Source: Actinomycetota bacterium
Lineage (GTDB): Bacteria; Actinomycetota; Acidimicrobiia; Acidimicrobiales; Ilumatobacteraceae
Assembly (NCBI GenBank): GCA_016870865.1
Contig: VGAC01000007.1
Location: 1 to 64,000, forward strand
Direction: 5' to 3'
Length of the DNA stretch: 64,000 nucleotides
This document shows, piece after piece, positions 63,062 through 64,000 of the stretch (the first letter of the stretch is position 1; each line of letters begins with the position of its first letter). The position numbers were made by a program, and so were the translations under genes. The notes beneath the pieces were generated by a model. That model was not told the origin of the DNA, ran no database searches, and saw only the letters and a list, made by a program, of their open reading frames with translations.

Positions 63062-64000
63062 ATGCAGACCACCCGTTTGGATGCCCGGGTCGACTCCGAT
63101 GTTGTGTCGGCCATCGACCTACTCTCCACGGGGCGTCTCGTTGCAGTTCCCACGGAAACGGTCTACGGCCTGGCAGCAGACGCATCCAATGAAAGCGCGG
63201 TCGACGCGATTTTCCGCACAAAAGGTCGCCCGACGACACATCCTCTGATCCTCCATGTCGCCGACATCGCCCATGCCCGCCGCCTGTCGAGGTCTTGGAC
63301 CGCCCCGGCCGAGGTTCTCGCAAGGCTCTGTTGGCCAGGACCGCTGTCGATTTTGACCGAGGCATCCACCAACGTGCCGCAGGTCGTGACGGCGGGCCGC
63401 GACACCGTCGTATTGCGCGTTCCCGATCATCCGGCAACGTTGCGAATCCTGCACGCTCTGCACGACCGCGGCAGCATCGGCATCGCTGCTCCCTCGGCGA
63501 ACCGCTTCGGATCCATCAGCCCGACCACCGCCCCTCACGTCATGGCCGAACTCGATACGCAAATCGACGCTGTTCTAGACGGTGGGCCGTGTCGCGTGGG
63601 TGTCGAGTCAACCATCATCGACTGCAGGCGAGAGCCGGCCACGATTCTCCGACCGGGTGGCATCGAGGCCGAAGCCATCGCAGTGGCGCTTGCCGAACAC
63701 GGTTTGTCGGTGGTCTCGGGCCACGACGTCGCAGCGGTGGATACCAGCGGCGCCATTGCGCCGGGGATGCTCCGCTCGCACTACGCACCGCGAACTCCGC
63801 TGGCCGTCTTTGGCACCCAGGCCGAGGTCGACGGTGCACGACGCCGGGCCGAAGCCCGTGGCCAACGCGTCTCGGTACTGCCCCACGAGGACGACGTCTA
63901 CGAGTACTCCCGTCGCCTCTACTCGGCCCTGCGCCAATGCGATGAGGACGCCGCCGATCTGATTGTTGCGTTGCTCCCCGACCCGGCCGGTTTGGGGGCC
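63062..64000 (+). CDS. L-threonylcarbamoyladenylate synthase, Sua5 type (3' end cut)
   Basis: At least 313 residues; the window ends before the stop. The YrdC-like domain begins near the N-terminus with GRLVAVPTETVYGLAADA, then FRTKGRPTTHPLILHV and APSANRFGSISPTTA, the ATP/threonine-binding segments. A linker GMLRSHYAPRTPL leads to the C-terminal Sua5 domain. It makes threonylcarbamoyl-AMP for the t6A37 tRNA modification. ATG 63062 is 5 nt after the hydrolase stop. Confidence 0.93.
   Translation, partial: MQTTRLDARVDSDVVSAIDLLSTGRLVAVPTETVYGLAADASNESAVDAIFRTKGRPTTHPLILHVADIAHARRLSRSWTAPAEVLARLCWPGPLSILTEASTNVPQVVTAGRDTVVLRVPDHPATLRILHALHDRGSIGIAAPSANRFGSISPTTAPHVMAELDTQIDAVLDGGPCRVGVESTIIDCRREPATILRPGGIEAEAIAVALAEHGLSVVSGHDVAAVDTSGAIAPGMLRSHYAPRTPLAVFGTQAEVDGARRRAEARGQRVSVLPHEDDVYEYSRRLYSALRQCDEDAADLIVALLPDPAGLGA

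Overview
The window is high-GC, densely packed bacterial chromosome from an actinobacterium. It encodes a complete Pup-proteasome locus (mpa, dop, pup, prcB, prcA, pafA), a WhiB-family regulator, a GarA/FtsR block, HelY next to TatC, and a DUF3151-like protein. These lineage markers, with frequent GTG starts and the overall gene mix, would fit a deep-branching class such as Acidimicrobiia, but that placement is inference. I see no CRISPR array, insertion sequence, phage gene, integrase or toxin-antitoxin pair. It reads as core chromosome. The longest stretch without a gene is 228 bp (the gcvP leader).

Layout. 1-3.4 kb: the 3' end of a tRNA (probably Pro), an L,D-transpeptidase, a luciferase-like oxidoreductase divergent from an SRAP protein, and an SDR-HIT pair. 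3.4-7.9 kb (+): CDP-alcohol phosphatidyltransferase, gcvH, garA-like, ftsR-like, bifunctional nuclease, second MerR gene, gcvT; this order is conserved in mycobacteria (Rv1822-Rv1832 region). 7.8-11.3 kb (-): gcvP behind a tandem glycine riboswitch, with a small partner gene. 11.3-25.2 kb: metabolic and unknown genes, including a PLP decarboxylase, threonine-aldolase-like enzyme, WhiB, kinase-like protein, PrmA-like methyltransferase, enoyl-CoA hydratase, a DUF4193-like acidic protein, a double-domain ThyX-like protein and an M20 amidohydrolase. 25.2-37.9 kb: helY-tatC-tatB, GDPD, lepB, then pafA-prcA-prcB-pup-dop-mpa, a ferredoxin and trmI. 37.9-42.9 kb (-): three small membrane or basic proteins, dacB, an ADP-forming acyl-CoA ligase and a TetR regulator. 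43-48.3 kb (+): membrane desaturase, unknown gene, tkt, tal, LOG protein. 48.3-51.7 kb (-): glycolate oxidase glcD-glcE-glcF. 51.8-64 kb: Cys-rich protein, typA, rnd, rhodanese, MobA-like, DUF3151-like, phosphatase, M18 peptidase, acyltransferase, cmk, guaB1, alpha/beta hydrolase and a Sua5 gene that runs off the end.

How the genes work together. The proteasome genes form one tightly spaced minus-strand run: Mpa unfolds, PrcA/PrcB degrade, PafA attaches Pup and Dop removes it. Pup here is encoded with a C-terminal Glu, so it needs no deamidation. Glycine handling is split: gcvH and gcvT are on the plus strand and riboswitch-controlled gcvP faces them. The TetR gene shares a 57-bp promoter with the desaturase, and a clear palindrome there suggests one fatty-acid regulon that also covers the co-transcribed acyl-CoA ligase. 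Many neighbouring genes overlap by 4 bp (ATGA or GTGA), indicating translational coupling.

I found no convincing new multi-gene system. The most unusual single items are the two-half ThyX-like protein with complementary motif decay, the zinc-ribbon GarA, the Glu-ending Pup, the kinase-like protein lacking its usual Asn, and the TetR operator.
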